Assembly: GCA_030068075.1 (NCBI GenBank)
Contig: CM057835.1
Location: forward strand, 20,733,957-20,797,956
Source of the DNA: Paguma larvata
Taxonomy: Eukaryota; Chordata; Mammalia; Carnivora; Viverridae
Direction of reading: 5' to 3'
DNA length: 64,000 nt
Part shown: positions 11,700-23,320 of the stretch, one piece after another
How the letters are laid out: each line of letters begins with the position of its first letter
How positions within the stretch are numbered: the stretch's first letter is position 1
Notes under the pieces: model-generated
Told to the model about the DNA's origin: nothing
Seen by the model: only the letters and a program-made list of their open reading frames with translations
Databases searched by the model: none
Program-made: the position numbers and the translations under genes

Positions 11700-12148
11700 T
11701 CTGAGATGAATTGTGTACCCAAAAAGATGAGTTCATGCCCTAAACCTCATACCTCATACCTGTGAATATGACCTTATTTGGAAATAATCTTTGCATATGT
11801 AATCAAGTTAAGATCAGATCATAAGAGTGAGTCCTAATCCAATAAAAGCATCATCTGGATAAGAAGAGAAAGATGTCCTGTGAAGACAGACACACATAGG
11901 GAAAATGCTGTGTATGGAAAGAGGGAGAGATTTGACTGAAACCAAAGAATGTCAAAGATTGATGGTCTCCACCAGAAGCTAAAATGAGCAAAGAACAATT
12001 CTACCAAAAGTCTCAAAAGAAGCATGGCCCTATTAACACCTTAATTTCAGACTTCTGGACTCCATCCAGAACTGTGGAAAAATAATTCTCCTGTTTTAAC
12101 TGACCAAGCTTGTGGTATTTTGTTATAGCACTCCTAAAAAACTAATAA
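11700..12148 (+). mobile_element. MLT1 (ERVL-MaLR) solo LTR
   Basis: Near full-length LTR: 'tgaattgtgtacccaaaaagatg' at the left, 'gaccttatttggaaataatctttgca', 'catggccctattaacaccttaatttcagacttctgg', and 'ttgtggtattttgttatagcactcctaaaaaactaata' at the right. A CATACCT tandem duplication sits near 11746-11760. No internal retroviral sequence follows. Confidence 0.85.
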
Positions 12149-14079
12149 AATGACCAACAGCAGATGTTCCAATAAAGGAAGTTGTGAATATGAGGATATA
12201 CAGTACCAAATAGACCACAGGACTCTAAGAATAATCCAAGAACAGTTACTCACTAGCTATGACAACAGATATACAACTTCACTCATGTGATCTTGGCTTC
12301 CTAAACTTTATAAAGGAGAGATGCTGGTGTAGAATGAAATTAGATCAGACTTTCCTGAATAGTATTCTGCCAGATTCATCTTTCCCCCAGGGTAAAAAAG
12401 GGTTATTTAAAAATTTTTTGCATAATAGTTTAGGGATTTCATAGATGTCTTGCAGTCCTGCCTATGGTCCTCAGTCTTTAAACAATGCTGCCCCTCTAAA
12501 AGCAAACCACTTTAAGATGATACTCTTCATTGCCTTATCATGGCAGTGGGGCAATTCCAATCATCCAGCTATCTAAAGGGAAGAAACAGCGTCCTTAATG
12601 TATTTGATCATCTGCCCTCTGCCATCCGTCTACCTACTCCTTTCCCAAGTACCCGCACGAGGTGCACTTCCTCCACAAAACTTGTCTACATTCTTTCACT
12701 GCCTTCTCCCCCACAACCATCATCTGAGCTTCACGGCACAACACTTGATCACTTCTATATTCAGTGACTGTTTAATGTTTTCCATGCCTTTGCAAATAGA
12801 TTATAAGATAGTGCTCCTAGTTTGGAAAGGAGGGAAAAATGACAACAACAAAGTGAGAGTAATCCTCACCACCCATAGCTTTTCACCATGGGAACTGCAG
12901 TGAGGATTCACATTCCAGTCTCAGGGTTCCTAAAAGTCACCCCTGGAAGGGGTGGTGAATCAAGTCAAATGTAGTGAGAGAGATAGAAAGAAGAAAGGAG
13001 GAGAAGAAAGAGTAGAGGGAGATTGTATATTATGATCAGTTATTATCTATACCCTCTAAAAAACAATAAGAGGACATGTAGTAAAATTTTATCGGGGAAG
13101 TAGGAAGGTTATAAATATCAGCGTGGCCATTGTTGGCTTAACATTTTTAAGTAGATTTCTGGATGGATGTCACACATGAGCTCTAACAACAGGCTTGATA
13201 ACTATCCGTGAAGAAGAAACACAGGCTTCACCCCTGAAGCCCTTCCAAACCAGCACTGCATAAGAAAAATCATTACACCCTCGAAAGTCACAAAGCCAAA
13301 ACAAAAGTCTCAAAGATTGAGCAGATAATTCCATGGAGGCCTATTTAGAGCACCTTCCTCAGTTATAGTCAATTTCCTTCCACATGATGTTTATTCCGCT
13401 GTCAGATATTTATAGCCCTAATACCAAAAGTCCATTGAACATCAACCATTGATACAGTAACATAAAGCAGATTTATATATTCAGCTTGTCTAATTCTCCA
13501 TTGGGAAGAGAAGGCATTGCTCAACCTAATAGCCTCCTTTCTTAAGAGGTATTCATTTTAAAATGTTGTCTTATAAATACAAGATAGGTTGAGACTTGTG
13601 TGCTCTAAATATTTTAAGGGATTTATGTTTGCATTAACTGTCCTTTTAATCAAACTTCAATGCATTGCTGGCACTGCAGAGGTTTCAAGGAGAAAAATAC
13701 TACTTGCTGTTTCAAAGTTAAAAGTTTCCTAATAAAAAAGGAAATCCAAAAAGTTCTTAAAAGAAAATATCATGAACATATCGTCAGACTCATTATATAT
13801 AGAAAATATTCCTACCTAAATCATAGTTGTGGATTTTAAAAAACCCCAAACTTTCCTATTCTTTTTAAAAAATGCTCCGGACTTGTTTGCCTTCATTTTT
13901 GTGGTGTTAAAAAATATGCAATACCTCTACCTACTCAGTCTCTAAATGTATAAATTTCCTCTTGGTGTATTTCGGTTTCTGAAATCTCACCAGTGTCTTT
14001 AAGGCTGTGTCTTCAATGACTAGAATATCTGAAATTCATTGAAGTTGGACCTCACTCCATTATCTATTTCCTCCCTCTT
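12149..14079. other. Unclassified intergenic sequence, 1.9 kb
   Basis: No confident element. 12570-12790 is CT-rich and may be an L2-like piece. 12970-13025 is a purine-rich stretch. Open frames reach only 101 codons. Confidence 0.4.
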
Positions 14080-14400
14080 GAACCATCCCTTCTTCCCATT
14101 GTCTTACTTGCCCCTAACCTAGAAACTCTATCTTCTGTTCCCAAAATAACATAATCCTCAACCTTGAGTCATTTTCTCTTTCTCTTCACCTCCAAATTTC
14201 TTGAAGGAATCATTTAAACATTTTGTCTCTACTTTCTCAGCATCTTTGTACACTTCATCTTGTGACAGTACAACCCCACCAGTTCCCAGTCACTACCTGA
14301 AACCACTCTCTCTCAGGTCCCAGGTGACAAAGTATATTAATGGTTTTTCATTTATTTTCTTCATTGCCTTTGTCAAATCACTGAGTCATGGGTAAGCAAA
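14080..14400 (+). repeat. L2 LINE fragment, ORF2 region (sense)
   Basis: 'aaatttcttgaaggaatcat...ttgtctctactttctcagcatc' and the CT-rich context resemble the L2 ORF segment encoding the central reverse transcriptase. Heavily decayed. Confidence 0.45.
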
Positions 14401-14492
14401 TGTGGAAGAATGACATCAAATTTGGTATGCATTTATATGGTGTTTTCAAAAGTTTTTAAGTGGTGAAAGCTTCTTAGATAAAATGTTATTCA

Positions 14493-14694
14493 GGGGTGTC
14501 TGGGTGGCTCATTCAGTTAAGCATCTGACTCTTGATTTTGGCTCAGTTCATGATCTCACAGTTGTAAGATTGAGCCCACGTCAGACTCCTGCACCGAGAA
14601 GCTGAGCGTGGGGCCTACTTGGGATTCTCTCTCCCCCTCTCTGCCTCTTTCTCTCTCTCTCTCTCACTCAAAATAAATAAATAAACAATTTTTT
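14493..14694 (+). mobile_element. CanSINE, older subfamily, clear TSD
   Basis: Head ggggtgtctgggtggctcattcagttaagcatc with the older core ending ggcctacttgggattctctc and an AAATAAATAAATAAA tail. TSD AAAATGTTATTCA at 14480-14492 and 14695-14707. Confidence 0.95.
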
Positions 14695-14989
14695 AAAATG
14701 TTATTCAAAAGCCCAAAATATGTAGGTGTACTCATTTGATTGAATCAATATGGGGTCCAGCTACATACTATTAATTAGAAAGAAAATTTGGATGACAATT
14801 TTTTTAAACTTACTTATAAGGTCTTGAAAAATAGGGAAAAGTTTGTTTTCAGCTTTATTGAGGAATAATTGACAAATAAAATAGTAAGATTCTTAAAGTG
14901 TACAACGTGGTTTTGATATATGTATACATTGTGAAGAATTCTCCCATCTAATTAATTAATATATCATCTTATATTTGTCTTCTTCTTAC

Positions 14990-15092
14990 TTTCCTCCTCC
15001 TCCTCCTCCTCCTCTTCCTCCTCCTCCTCCTCCTCCTCCTCCTCCTCCTCCTCCTTCTTCTTCTTCTTCTTCCTCTTCCTCTTCCTCTTCAA
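14990..15092. repeat. (TCC)n/(TTC)n polypyrimidine tract
   Basis: About 100 bp containing only C and T on the plus strand, TCC units passing into TTC and CCTCTT units. It has grown inside the L1 3' UTR. Read in frame it encodes a poly-proline then poly-serine string, which explains the open frame at 14975-15253. Confidence 0.98.
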
Positions 15093-15429
15093 GAACATTT
15101 ATGTTCCACTCTCAGAAAATTTCAATTGTACAATATAGCATACCATTATACGCATCATGTTATACCTTAGATACTCAGAACTTGATTTGTCTTTTAATGA
15201 AGGTTTGTATTTTTTTTTTAGCAACCTCTACCTATCTCTTCTATAGTGCCTAGCAACCACTTTGCCACTCTTTTTTATGAGTTCTACTTTTTTTTTTTTT
15301 GAATTCCACATACAAGTAGTAACATGCAGTATTTGACCTCCTGTGCTTATTTCACTTAGTATGGTGCCCTTTAGATTCATCCACGTTGTAATACATAAAA
15401 AGGTGTCTTTCGTTTGTTTCTTAAAGCCA

Positions 15430-15617
15430 TTTTTAAATTTTTATTTATTTTTGACAGAGGGACAGTCGGGGAGGGACAGAGAGAAAGTGAGACAGAGGAT
15501 CCAAAGCAGTCCCATGTTGACAGCAGCAAGTCCAATGTGGGACTCGAATGCACAAATTAGATACATGACCTGAGCCAAAGTCAGACACTCAATTGACTGA
15601 GCCACTCACGCAACCCA
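15430..15617 (-). mobile_element. CanSINE, antisense, nested in L1
   Basis: Antisense CanSINE (tttatttatttttgacagaggg ... gactgagccactcacgcaaccc). The flanks 'ctttcgtttgtttcttaaagcc' and 'gatttcctttgttttaaggc' both match the same point of the L1 3' UTR and look like a decayed TSD. Confidence 0.9.
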
Positions 15618-15640
15618 AGATTTCCTTTGTTTTAAGGCTG

Positions 15641-15706
15641 AACATATATATATATATTTCATATATATTTATATATTTTATATATATGTAAAAATATATA
15701 TAAAAT
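15641..15706. repeat. (TA)n-rich low-complexity tract
   Basis: TATATATA blocks separated by short T or A runs, inside the antisense L1. Confidence 0.9.
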
Positions 15707-16611
15707 CACATTTTCTTGACCCATTCATCAACTGATGGACAAATAGCCTATTTCTATACCTTGGCTGTTGTAAATAATGCTGCAATGAACATGGGAGTGC
15801 AGGTATCTCTAGGAGACACACTTCTTTAGATATGTACCCAAACGTGGCATTACTGGGACTAGGGTACATCTATTTTTAATTCTTTGAGAAATCTCCATAT
15901 AGTTTTCCATGGTGACTGTGCCAGTTTTATCCACATCCTCCTGACATTTATTATCTCTTGTCTTTAGCTAATAGCCATCCTCACAGGTGTAAAGTGGTAT
16001 CTGATTATGGTTTTCATTTGCATTCTCCTGATGTTGAACACCTTCTCATGTATATGCTGGCCACTTATGTCTTGTTTGGAAAAATGTCTATTCAGGTCTT
16101 TTGTCCATTATTGAATTGGATTATTTGTGTTTTTGCTACTGAGTTGTATGAATTCGTTGTATATTTTGGGTATAAACCCTTTATTGTATATATGGTATAC
16201 AAATATTTGCTCCCATTCCATAGGTTACCTTTTCATTTGTTGATAGTTTCCTTTGCTGAGCAGAAATTGTTTAGTTTAATATTATCCCATTTTTTAAAAC
16301 TTATGCTTTTTTGCTTTTGCTTTCGGTGTCAAAACCAAAACATCACTGCCAAGATTAATTTCAGAGTTTACTGCCTATGTTTACTTCTAGAAGCCTAACT
16401 GTTCCATCTTGAATTTAAGTCCTGAATCCATTTTGAGTTGATTTTTGTGTATGATGTAAGACAGGAATCCTGTTTCATTCTTTTGTATATGGCAGTTCAG
16501 TTTCCCCAAAACCATTCATTGAAGAGAACCAATTCAGAGTATCTAAAATACCTACTCTTCACTCACGCTTTTCTTTCTCTTTTGTGATTTTAGACACTAC
16601 TTGGAAGAGAG

Positions 16612-16688
16612 TTTTGATGAATTAATAATTACATAATTGCATTAATTATGTATTAATTATTAATTAATTAATACACTAATTAATAGTG
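16612..16688. repeat. ATTAA-rich AT tract with hairpin
   Basis: Repeated ATTAAT units. It contains a 9-bp perfect inverted repeat: TACATAATT at 16630-16638 and AATTATGTA at 16644-16652 with a 5-base loop. Confidence 0.85.
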
Positions 16689-16730
16689 ACATAATCTTAT
16701 TTAAAATCAATTTTGGTTACTTATAGTTTT

Positions 16731-16950
16731 TTGTTGTTGTTGTTTATTAATTTTTGAGAGAGAGAGAGAGAGAGAGGAGGAGCAGAGAGGGAGGAAGAGG
16801 GAGAATCCCAAGCAGGCTCTCCACTGTCAGCGCAGAGTCCAACACAGGGCTCAGTCCCACGCAGGGCTCTATCTCGTGAACCGTGATGTCATCACCTGAG
16901 CCAAAATCAAAAGTAGGACACTTAAACCAACTGAGCCACCCAGGAGCCCC
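16731..16950 (-). mobile_element. CanSINE, antisense, TSD visible
   Basis: Antisense element with a GAGAGA run, 'cgtgaaccgtgatgtcatcacctgagcc' and 'ccaactgagccacccaggagcccc'. Imperfect TSD GGTTACTTATAGTT (16715-16728) and GGCTACTTATACTT (16952-16965). Confidence 0.95.
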
Positions 16951-18243
16951 TGGCTACTTATACTTCTTGGGCCTTTTCTAATAATTCATCAAAAAGAAGT
17001 AATTAACATTCTTTTCCCTTCTTTACTGCTCCTGTCCTCACCACCAGTGGAAATGACTGGAAACTACAACACTCCATTTAGAGAAGTAATCCTTTCTACA
17101 TAGTGAATCCTGGTAATCTCAAAAAGTTAAGAACATTTAAAATATTCAATTGCTTTCTCCAAAAACTGGTGACACCCTGCTCTTGAGCAGCTGAAAGTTG
17201 AAAGGTTGAAAATGGTGTTGTGTTCATTTGATTATTGAAAGGGTAAACTCCAGGCTACTTATCTGAAAGTGAATATTCTCTGACACTTGCAGAGTAAAGA
17301 AGTATAACTTGACTTTTTTTGCTGTAAGAGGAAGACAGAAAATAATGACTTTCAAGTCTCCAGTCAATGACTAAAGCCTTTGACCACAATAAAGTACAGT
17401 GTCTTATTTGAAGATCTTAATAATTTAGGACTGATTTTTGATGTGTGCATGAAGCAGACAGACTAGATAGACTACAATATGAAAGCAGTAAGATTCAAAT
17501 TAAATGAAAGAACACAAAATAAAATAAAACATTTATTTTAAAAAATTATACTTTTTTTTGCTTGTTTGTGGTATTACATGTCCCTCTATGTACAAAAGTA
17601 TAGTAGTTAATAAAAGTAATAAAGTACACAATTAAAATTAACTTAATTCAGCTTTCTGTTTAGGAATAATAAATATTATTTTCTGGGTAGTTCATGAAAA
17701 TTTAAATGCAACTTTAGAAAGGTTTTTTTTTTTCTATTTTTATTAGTTTTTTAAAGCAAAACCAATAAACACAAACCCTTCTTATTCTTAGTATCTAACC
17801 TGAGTGGCCAAGCCAGTGATGTCAAGACAAATATCAAGGTGGGTTTTAAGAAAGAAGTTTGAGAACTGGGAGAACTATGTAGAAGCCAGGAAGTTGTTAA
17901 GTGCCTATGTGCTAAAGCCAACTTTCTGGAATAAGGACAAGGAGGAAATCAGCAAAACAAATGAGGAAGCTGTTTTTTGGGGCCCAGTAGGGCATTGTCA
18001 GAAGTTGTGATGTCAGTTCATTTCATACTACCTACTTAGGTGTTTTTCTTCTATCCCTCATTCAAACCCTTCAATCAACTGAAGTCCTACCTACAGCATG
18101 CAGTTTAAATAGGCTACCTTATGAGTTCATGTTCCTCTTCTTCCATCCAAAAATATCAAAAATTATATTTCATGCATGCATGTTCTATGTTTTCACAGAT
18201 TCTGCATTTGCCTATTTGGCATCCATTCATCACAGAGCCAATA
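16951..18243. other. Unclassified intergenic sequence, 1.3 kb
   Basis: AT-rich sequence with no recognised element. A 68-codon open frame at 17804-18010 has no family resemblance I can name and no splice or promoter context. Confidence 0.45.
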
Positions 18244-18245
18244 TA

Positions 18246-18704
18246 AGCACACCTCAGAGATACCGGGGGTTCAACTCCAGGTCACTGCAATGAAGCAAAT
18301 ATCTCAATAAAGTGAGTCAAATGAATGTTTTGGTTTTCCGGTGCATGTAAAAGTCATGTTAACACTATCATATGGTCCGTTAAGTGTGTGATAGCATTAT
18401 GTCTAAAATACAATGTACAAACCTTAATTTAAAAATATTGCTATAAAATGCTAGCCATCATCTGAGGTTTCAGTGAGACATAATCACTGATCACAGATCC
18501 ACCATAACAAATATAATAATAATGAAAAATTTGACGTATTATAAGAATTACCAAAATGTGACACAGAGACATAAAGCGAGCATATGATGTTGGAAAAATA
18601 GTGCTAATGCTCGCTAGATGCAGGTTCTACAAACCTTCAATTTGTAGAAAATGGGTTATCTGAAAAGCACAATAAGGCAAAGTGCAATAAAATGAGATGT
18701 GTCT
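18246..18704 (-). mobile_element. Tigger1-like DNA transposon, internally deleted
   Basis: Left end 'agcacacctcagagatacc' and right end 'caataaaatgagatgtgtctt' are the two inverted termini of Tigger1 (pogo/Tc1-mariner). TA dinucleotides flank both ends (18244-18245 and 18705-18706). At 459 bp it keeps only both ends. The transposase-coding middle of the 2.4-kb parent is missing, joined near 'tcagtgagacataatcactgatcacagatccacc'. Confidence 0.88.
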
Positions 18705-18706
18705 TA

Positions 18707-19414
18707 TTATTTTAACCACACTTTCTTATTTTCTGTTCTCTTGGTGCTCTGGCATTTGGGAGACTTACAGACCCAGAGAGAGACTGCTTCTTCCAGAGCC
18801 AGCGGATCCCTAAAACTAATAGCAAGGAACCAGCCAATCCCGAATCTCTACACCCAACTACCCCTCCTTGTCTAACTCTCATACACCAAGCCAATATTTC
18901 TCTTGTCCTAAACCATCCAAGGACCAGGGATCAGGCAACTAGAGACCACCCCTGCAGCCCAAAGCCTGCCAGAATTTCAAACAGGCCAACCCTAAACTGT
19001 TCACCCTTGCCTTGCCTTGCCTTTTTTTCCCATTCAGAAACCCCAGTAAAGGGTCTGGCCTAGACTTTCTCCTTGCTCCTTTCTGCTTCCTGACCAACAC
19101 CTGCTGCTTTGCTCTTTGACCCTGCATGGTACGAGGGGACCCTGAACCCCTTGCCCCAGGACCTGTTAGTATATCAACTTCTTCCAAGCTTTGTTCTCAT
19201 TTCTTCCTGTACCACCTTTACCATATTCAACATTTACATTCTTAGAACACTGAGTTAGTATAAAGACAAATGTACTGATAGTATACATTAAAAATTAGTC
19301 AAAAAGCTCATTTTTTTCTGATTTCGAAAGGGCTTTAAATGTTTTTGTATGCTCCTAAAAGTATCATGGCCCCTTGACATTAGATCTGATATACCTTGTA
19401 GATAATTTAGCCCT
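18707..19414. other. Unclassified sequence, possibly LTR-derived
   Basis: More GC-rich than its surroundings. 'cagaaaccccagtaaagggtctggcc' and the following CT-rich text recall the 3' part of a retroviral LTR, but I cannot name a family or fix the ends. Confidence 0.3.
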
Positions 19415-19915
19415 GAAGCCAGAGACTGCCTGCTCTGACTGACACCCTTGTAAGCTCCTAAGAAATTGAGTTATAAACAGACAATGGCCAGTTCATATAT
19501 AATGAATAGAACTGTGACACACAACCTCACAAGGTGTCAGCTAAAACCTCTTCAGCAATTGGCCCCAAATGGTTATGAGTTGGTCAATAACTGTCAGCTT
19601 CCCTGTCTTTGTCCTTGCTTCTAATTCAGAACCAACCAGAGAAAGTTAAATATGCTCCCCAAATCAGTCACATGAGATGTCTCATTTCTAGTTAGCCTAC
19701 TTCCAGCGACTCCAGAAATGCCATGCCAGTGGCCTCGATCAGAGTCTTCCTACAAATCTTCTCTTCTGTCCACTAAAAAGCCTTCCCACTGACTTGTCCA
19801 CCTTTCAGTTTCTGCCAAACACAAGTGATAGTGACTGACTCTCTTGCCGGAGCAGTCTCTTAATAAATAGCCTCTGTTTGTTCTCATTTAGGTGGTCTTC
19901 GCTTATTTTCCCATG
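19415..19915 (+). mobile_element. LTR-like block with polyadenylation signal
   Basis: Ends with 'ggagcagtctcttaataaatagcctctgtttgttctcattt', where AATAAA (19862-19867) is followed by a GT/T-rich stretch, the R-U5 arrangement of an ERV LTR. No gag, pol or env sequence is adjacent, so at most a solo LTR. Family unknown and the left end is approximate. Confidence 0.45.
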
Positions 19916-20127
19916 ACCCATCTTCCTTGCAGTTTTTAGATAAGATACTTTCTTCTCACTGAAAACCACCTTTCCTCTATATCTTCTAAGAAAAAAGGTT
20001 CATAGTATTTTCCAAGATGACAAGCAGATAATTTGATGAGTTAATCTATGCACATATGAAGACAGAAGATTCATAAATGCCATTGCCACTTTCTCAGATA
20101 GGATGCTTATATTGAAACCAGAAACTC

Positions 20128-20344
20128 AGGGGCGCCTGGGTGGCTCAGTCAGTTAAGTGTCCGACTTCGGCTCAGGTCATGATCTCATAGTCTGTGAGTT
20201 TGAGCCCTGCGTCGGGCTCTGTGCTGACAGCTCAGAGCCTGGAGCCTGCTTCAGATTCTTTGTCTCCCTCTCTCTCTACCCTTCCCCCACTCATGCTTTG
20301 TCTTTCCTGCTTTCAAAAATAAATAAAAACATTAAAAAATATTT
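20128..20344 (+). mobile_element. CanSINE, young-looking, perfect TSD
   Basis: Head ggggcgcctgggtggctcag, B box gtgagtttgagccc, young core gctgacagctcagagcctgg. TSD TGAAACCAGAAACTC at 20113-20127 and 20345-20359 is perfect over 15 bp. Confidence 0.97.
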
Positions 20345-20433
20345 TGAAACCAGAAACTCTTGAATCTCATTTTCTAAAGATTTTCTTTATCTCCAAGGAA
20401 ATATGAAAAGAAGTTAAATAGAGTTAAACATAA

Positions 20434-20546
20434 GCTAGCACCAGCACCAGCGTTACCTGGAATCACGTTCGAAATGCAAGTTTCTGGGCCTCACCCCAGA
20501 CCTCCTTTGAGTGATCTTGCTGCACTCTGAACTTTGAAAACCATTG
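20434..20546 (+). repeat. MER5A (hAT-Charlie) fragment
   Basis: 'agcaccagcaccagcgttacctgg' then 'gaaatgcaagtttctgggcctcaccccagacct' and terminal 'actttgaaaaccattg' match MER5A. The 5' terminus and part of the middle are missing. Confidence 0.8.
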
Positions 20547-20554
20547 GTGTAAAC

Positions 20555-20700
20555 TATGCTATCCTGGACAAGTTCTTGAAATTCTCTGAGCATTACTTTC
20601 TTCATATATAAACTGTACTTATGATTTCTTTGCTTCCAATTTTAAAGGATTATTGTGAGGATCAAGCCTTTAATGGACTTGACAGTTTAATGTTTTCAAG
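20555..20700 (+). repeat. MIR SINE (sense)
   Basis: 'tggacaagttcttgaaattctctgagcattactttcttcatatataaa' followed by 'ggattattgtgaggatcaag' is the 3' half of MIR in sense orientation. Confidence 0.75.
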
Positions 20701-20989
20701 ATGCTGTCTCTGAAGAAAGGAAAGATGAACTCTGCTACGTAATACTTAAGAAGTCTTTAAGACACGAGTTGTTTCTTACTTTAGACAAGCAACGGGGATA
20801 GGTAGGAATCACGTAGTTAAAAAAAAAAAAAAAGTGAAATGAAAATTTAGGCCAGGAGAATAGAGATTGTCACTCGCTGCACTTCCTTTACAGCTTTACT
20901 TAATACTGGTTCTGGGCTACATTTGGCAATGATCCTGAACTTAATCCCACTCATCAGTGGATGAGTCATTTACTGATAGCACTTACTAG

Positions 20990-21140
20990 ACCAGCCACTT
21001 AATAGCTGTGTTTCAATGAACATCTTCCTTGTCCTGTTTGAGACAGTTTTCTTATCTGTCAAATGACAATGGGGATGAAAATATTTATCTTACAGTATAA
21101 TAGCAAGCAGTAGTTAAGATAATGTATGTAACTCATTCTT
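20990..21140 (+). repeat. MIR SINE (sense)
   Basis: 'cacttaatagctgtgttt', 'gagacagttttcttatctgtcaaatgacaatggggat' and 'agttaagataatgtatgtaa' follow the MIR core in order. Confidence 0.8.
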
Positions 21141-22020
21141 TCCCAAGAAATATCAACTGGCAATATGAGAATAAGATATTAAATCCATATTTTCCTGCTT
21201 CACTACCATGCTTTGAGAACTATAATTTGTCTTACGGTCTTTCCAGAGAGTATTCTGAAAATATTCTGTAATATTTGAGTCGTGTACCAATAATGAGTCT
21301 CTAGGTTTAACTCTGGATCATCTGTCACTTTTCTCTCCTCTTTTTGGTTGTTTTGTCTTTGATAAATATCCAAGCTAAACAGTAGCAAGTGAAATATGAG
21401 TCCACAAAAATCAGCTCTCATCCTGGTTGGTGTTTGATGTCTACATGGGACCTGATTACATCTATGGAGCTGTCCATTGGCCCTCATCCCTAATGCATAG
21501 GTGGCACTGGTGGCTATCAGTGTAGTCACCAGTCTAATGCTGCTGTTCTAGTGGCACCTTCATCAGCACTAGTCTTATCATCATTGCTGATGCTTCACAT
21601 TCTAAATGTCCCATAGAGATTAAAGGAAAAAATAGCTTTCATTTTTTTTCACTCTTTTATTGAGATTCCCTAAAACTCTTTTATTAAATCCTGAAGCAAT
21701 GGGTTAGTTTGAGTGACATTGCTACGGTATTTTAAAAAATCATGCCATCTCATCAGTGCTGTCCAATTGTCCTTGGACCAAACTCAGGAGGCTCCTTCAT
21801 CCTTCATATAAATGACTCCTTGTAGATTTTGTCCTAATTCTCTGAGTATACTCAGAACTTCCTGAGGCCTAGACTAAACATAACTTAAGCTTGTGTTGGC
21901 TTGTCTAATACACGTATTCATAGAAACAAACATATATATGTGAAGAAATTTTAGAAATATAAAGGACTGTAAGAACTATGTAATGACAATCCATCATTAT
22001 TAACATTACTACAACCTTGG
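21141..22020. other. Unclassified intergenic sequence
   Basis: A 108-codon minus-strand frame (21203-21529) has no domain I recognise and no gene context. No repeat identified. Confidence 0.45.
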
Positions 22021-22205
22021 TATGGAGGACAGACTTTAAGGTGCACCCCATGACCATCACTTCTTAGTATTCATGCTCTGTACAATCCCCTCCCTTATGC
22101 TTGATTTTAAACGTTAGAATAGCAAAGGTTATGGATGTCACTTCCATGATCGTTGCATTACATAAAACTCCATCTTGCTAGAAGACCCACAACTAGGTTA
22201 AAGGA
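22021..22205 (+). repeat. MLT1-like LTR fragment
   Basis: 'cagactttaaggtgcaccccatgaccatcacttcttagta', 'caatcccctccctt' and 'tatggatgtcacttccatgatcg...ctccatcttgct' resemble the middle of an MLT1-class (MaLR) LTR. Both ends are indistinct. Confidence 0.5.
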
Positions 22206-23144
22206 ACAAAATCCAAAGAGAGCCATTTTATTATGAGCCCCCTAAAATATATTAGGTAAAAATGTATTTACATAATTTTTACACACACCAATTATTATGA
22301 CTATGAAGTAGTAAGTTTGCTTTATTACTATTTCTATTACAGAAACAATTAACAGTTTATGCCTAATGAAATTACGATGATATATTCTAAGACATGCAAC
22401 TCTCATAGTAAAGACTTAAGGACTTCTAGTTAAACATGATTAAATAAACATATGTTTTAATGTTTGCTTACTCAAGAAACTCACAAAATAATAATTTAAA
22501 AAAACAGGCATAAATTCCAAAAGGAGCTAGAGAATGAAACAAGTGACAGTACTAGATCAAATATTCCAGGAAATTTTTGATATTGGGAATGCAAATGGAC
22601 AAGTAGCAAGGTAACTGACATGAGAGAGTGTGAAGAAAGTTCACATTGAACTGCCTACGGAGCCTCAGAAAAGCTAAGGAATTCTACACAGCAGTAACAT
22701 GTAAATTTGGCAGTGTAGGATGGGATTAAAAACAGGAGATTTTAAGTCTCAGTAGGAGCCATTAAGTCTTTGGATATCTTCATTTCACCCAGGCAACTAA
22801 CCTGTCTGTGTGTCAACAGAAATAGGAGTTTGCTTTATAAAGAGAGTGCACCTTAGGGGTCCTGGGCTTGAAGCAGACAGGAAGCACATAGAACAATAGT
22901 TGGATATTGATATGTGGGCTTTTAGAAGTCCTCACTATCCTCCAGCTTCCTCCAACTCAGCTCCCAGAACAGAATATAGATTATGACATTCTGGGAAAAC
23001 TTGTAAGTCCAAAAGAGAAGCTCTCTAAACACAGACAGTTTGGGGATTTAATAATAAAATATCCCAGCCAGATATTTTTTCCTGAGAAATAGCCCCCTCT
23101 TTCACATTTTCATATACAGAGTTTCCACTGAGGTTCGTTTTCTC
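22206..23144. other. Unclassified intergenic sequence
   Basis: AT-rich, no open frame above 61 codons and no repeat I can name. Confidence 0.45.
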
Positions 23145-23320
23145 TTTTTTAAGTTTGTTTATTTATTTTGAGAGAGAGAAAGAGAATCCCAAGCAGGTTC
23201 CACACTGTCGGTACAGAGCCCAACAACATAGGGGCTTGAACTCATGAACTGTGAGATCATGACCTGAGCTGAAATTAAGAGTAGGCACTTACTTAATTGA
23301 CTGAGCTACTCAGGCACCCC
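23145..23320 (-). mobile_element. CanSINE, antisense
   Basis: Antisense element lacking part of the CT-rich stretch, ending 'attgactgagctactcaggcacccc'. No convincing TSD. Confidence 0.92.

Larger units (their letters stand above)
14846..16530 (-). mobile_element. L1M-type LINE, 3' UTR and end of ORF2 (antisense)
   Basis: The left end 'tcagctttattgaggaataattgacaaat' is the reverse complement of an L1M 3' terminus (tcaataaagctga). Then come 'atttcacttagtatggtgccctttagattcatccacgttgt' and 'ctgcaatgaacatgggagtgcaggtatctct'. The right end 'ccattttgagttgatttttgtgtatg...cctgtttcattcttttg' is antisense L1 ORF2. The 146-codon plus-strand frame at 15958-16398 is antisense to ORF2 and not a gene. A (TCC)n tract and a CanSINE interrupt the element. 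Confidence 0.9.

Noticed and set aside
14975..15253. Open frame encoding poly-proline and poly-serine
   Set aside because: Produced by the (TCC)n/(TTC)n simple repeat, which has no stop codons in any pyrimidine-only frame.
15958..16398. 146-codon plus-strand open frame, the longest in the window
   Set aside because: It is the antisense strand of L1 ORF2; the landmark L1 text is in the opposite orientation.
21203..21529. 108-codon minus-strand frame
   Set aside because: No family match I can name, no gene context, nothing to distinguish it from chance in 64 kb.
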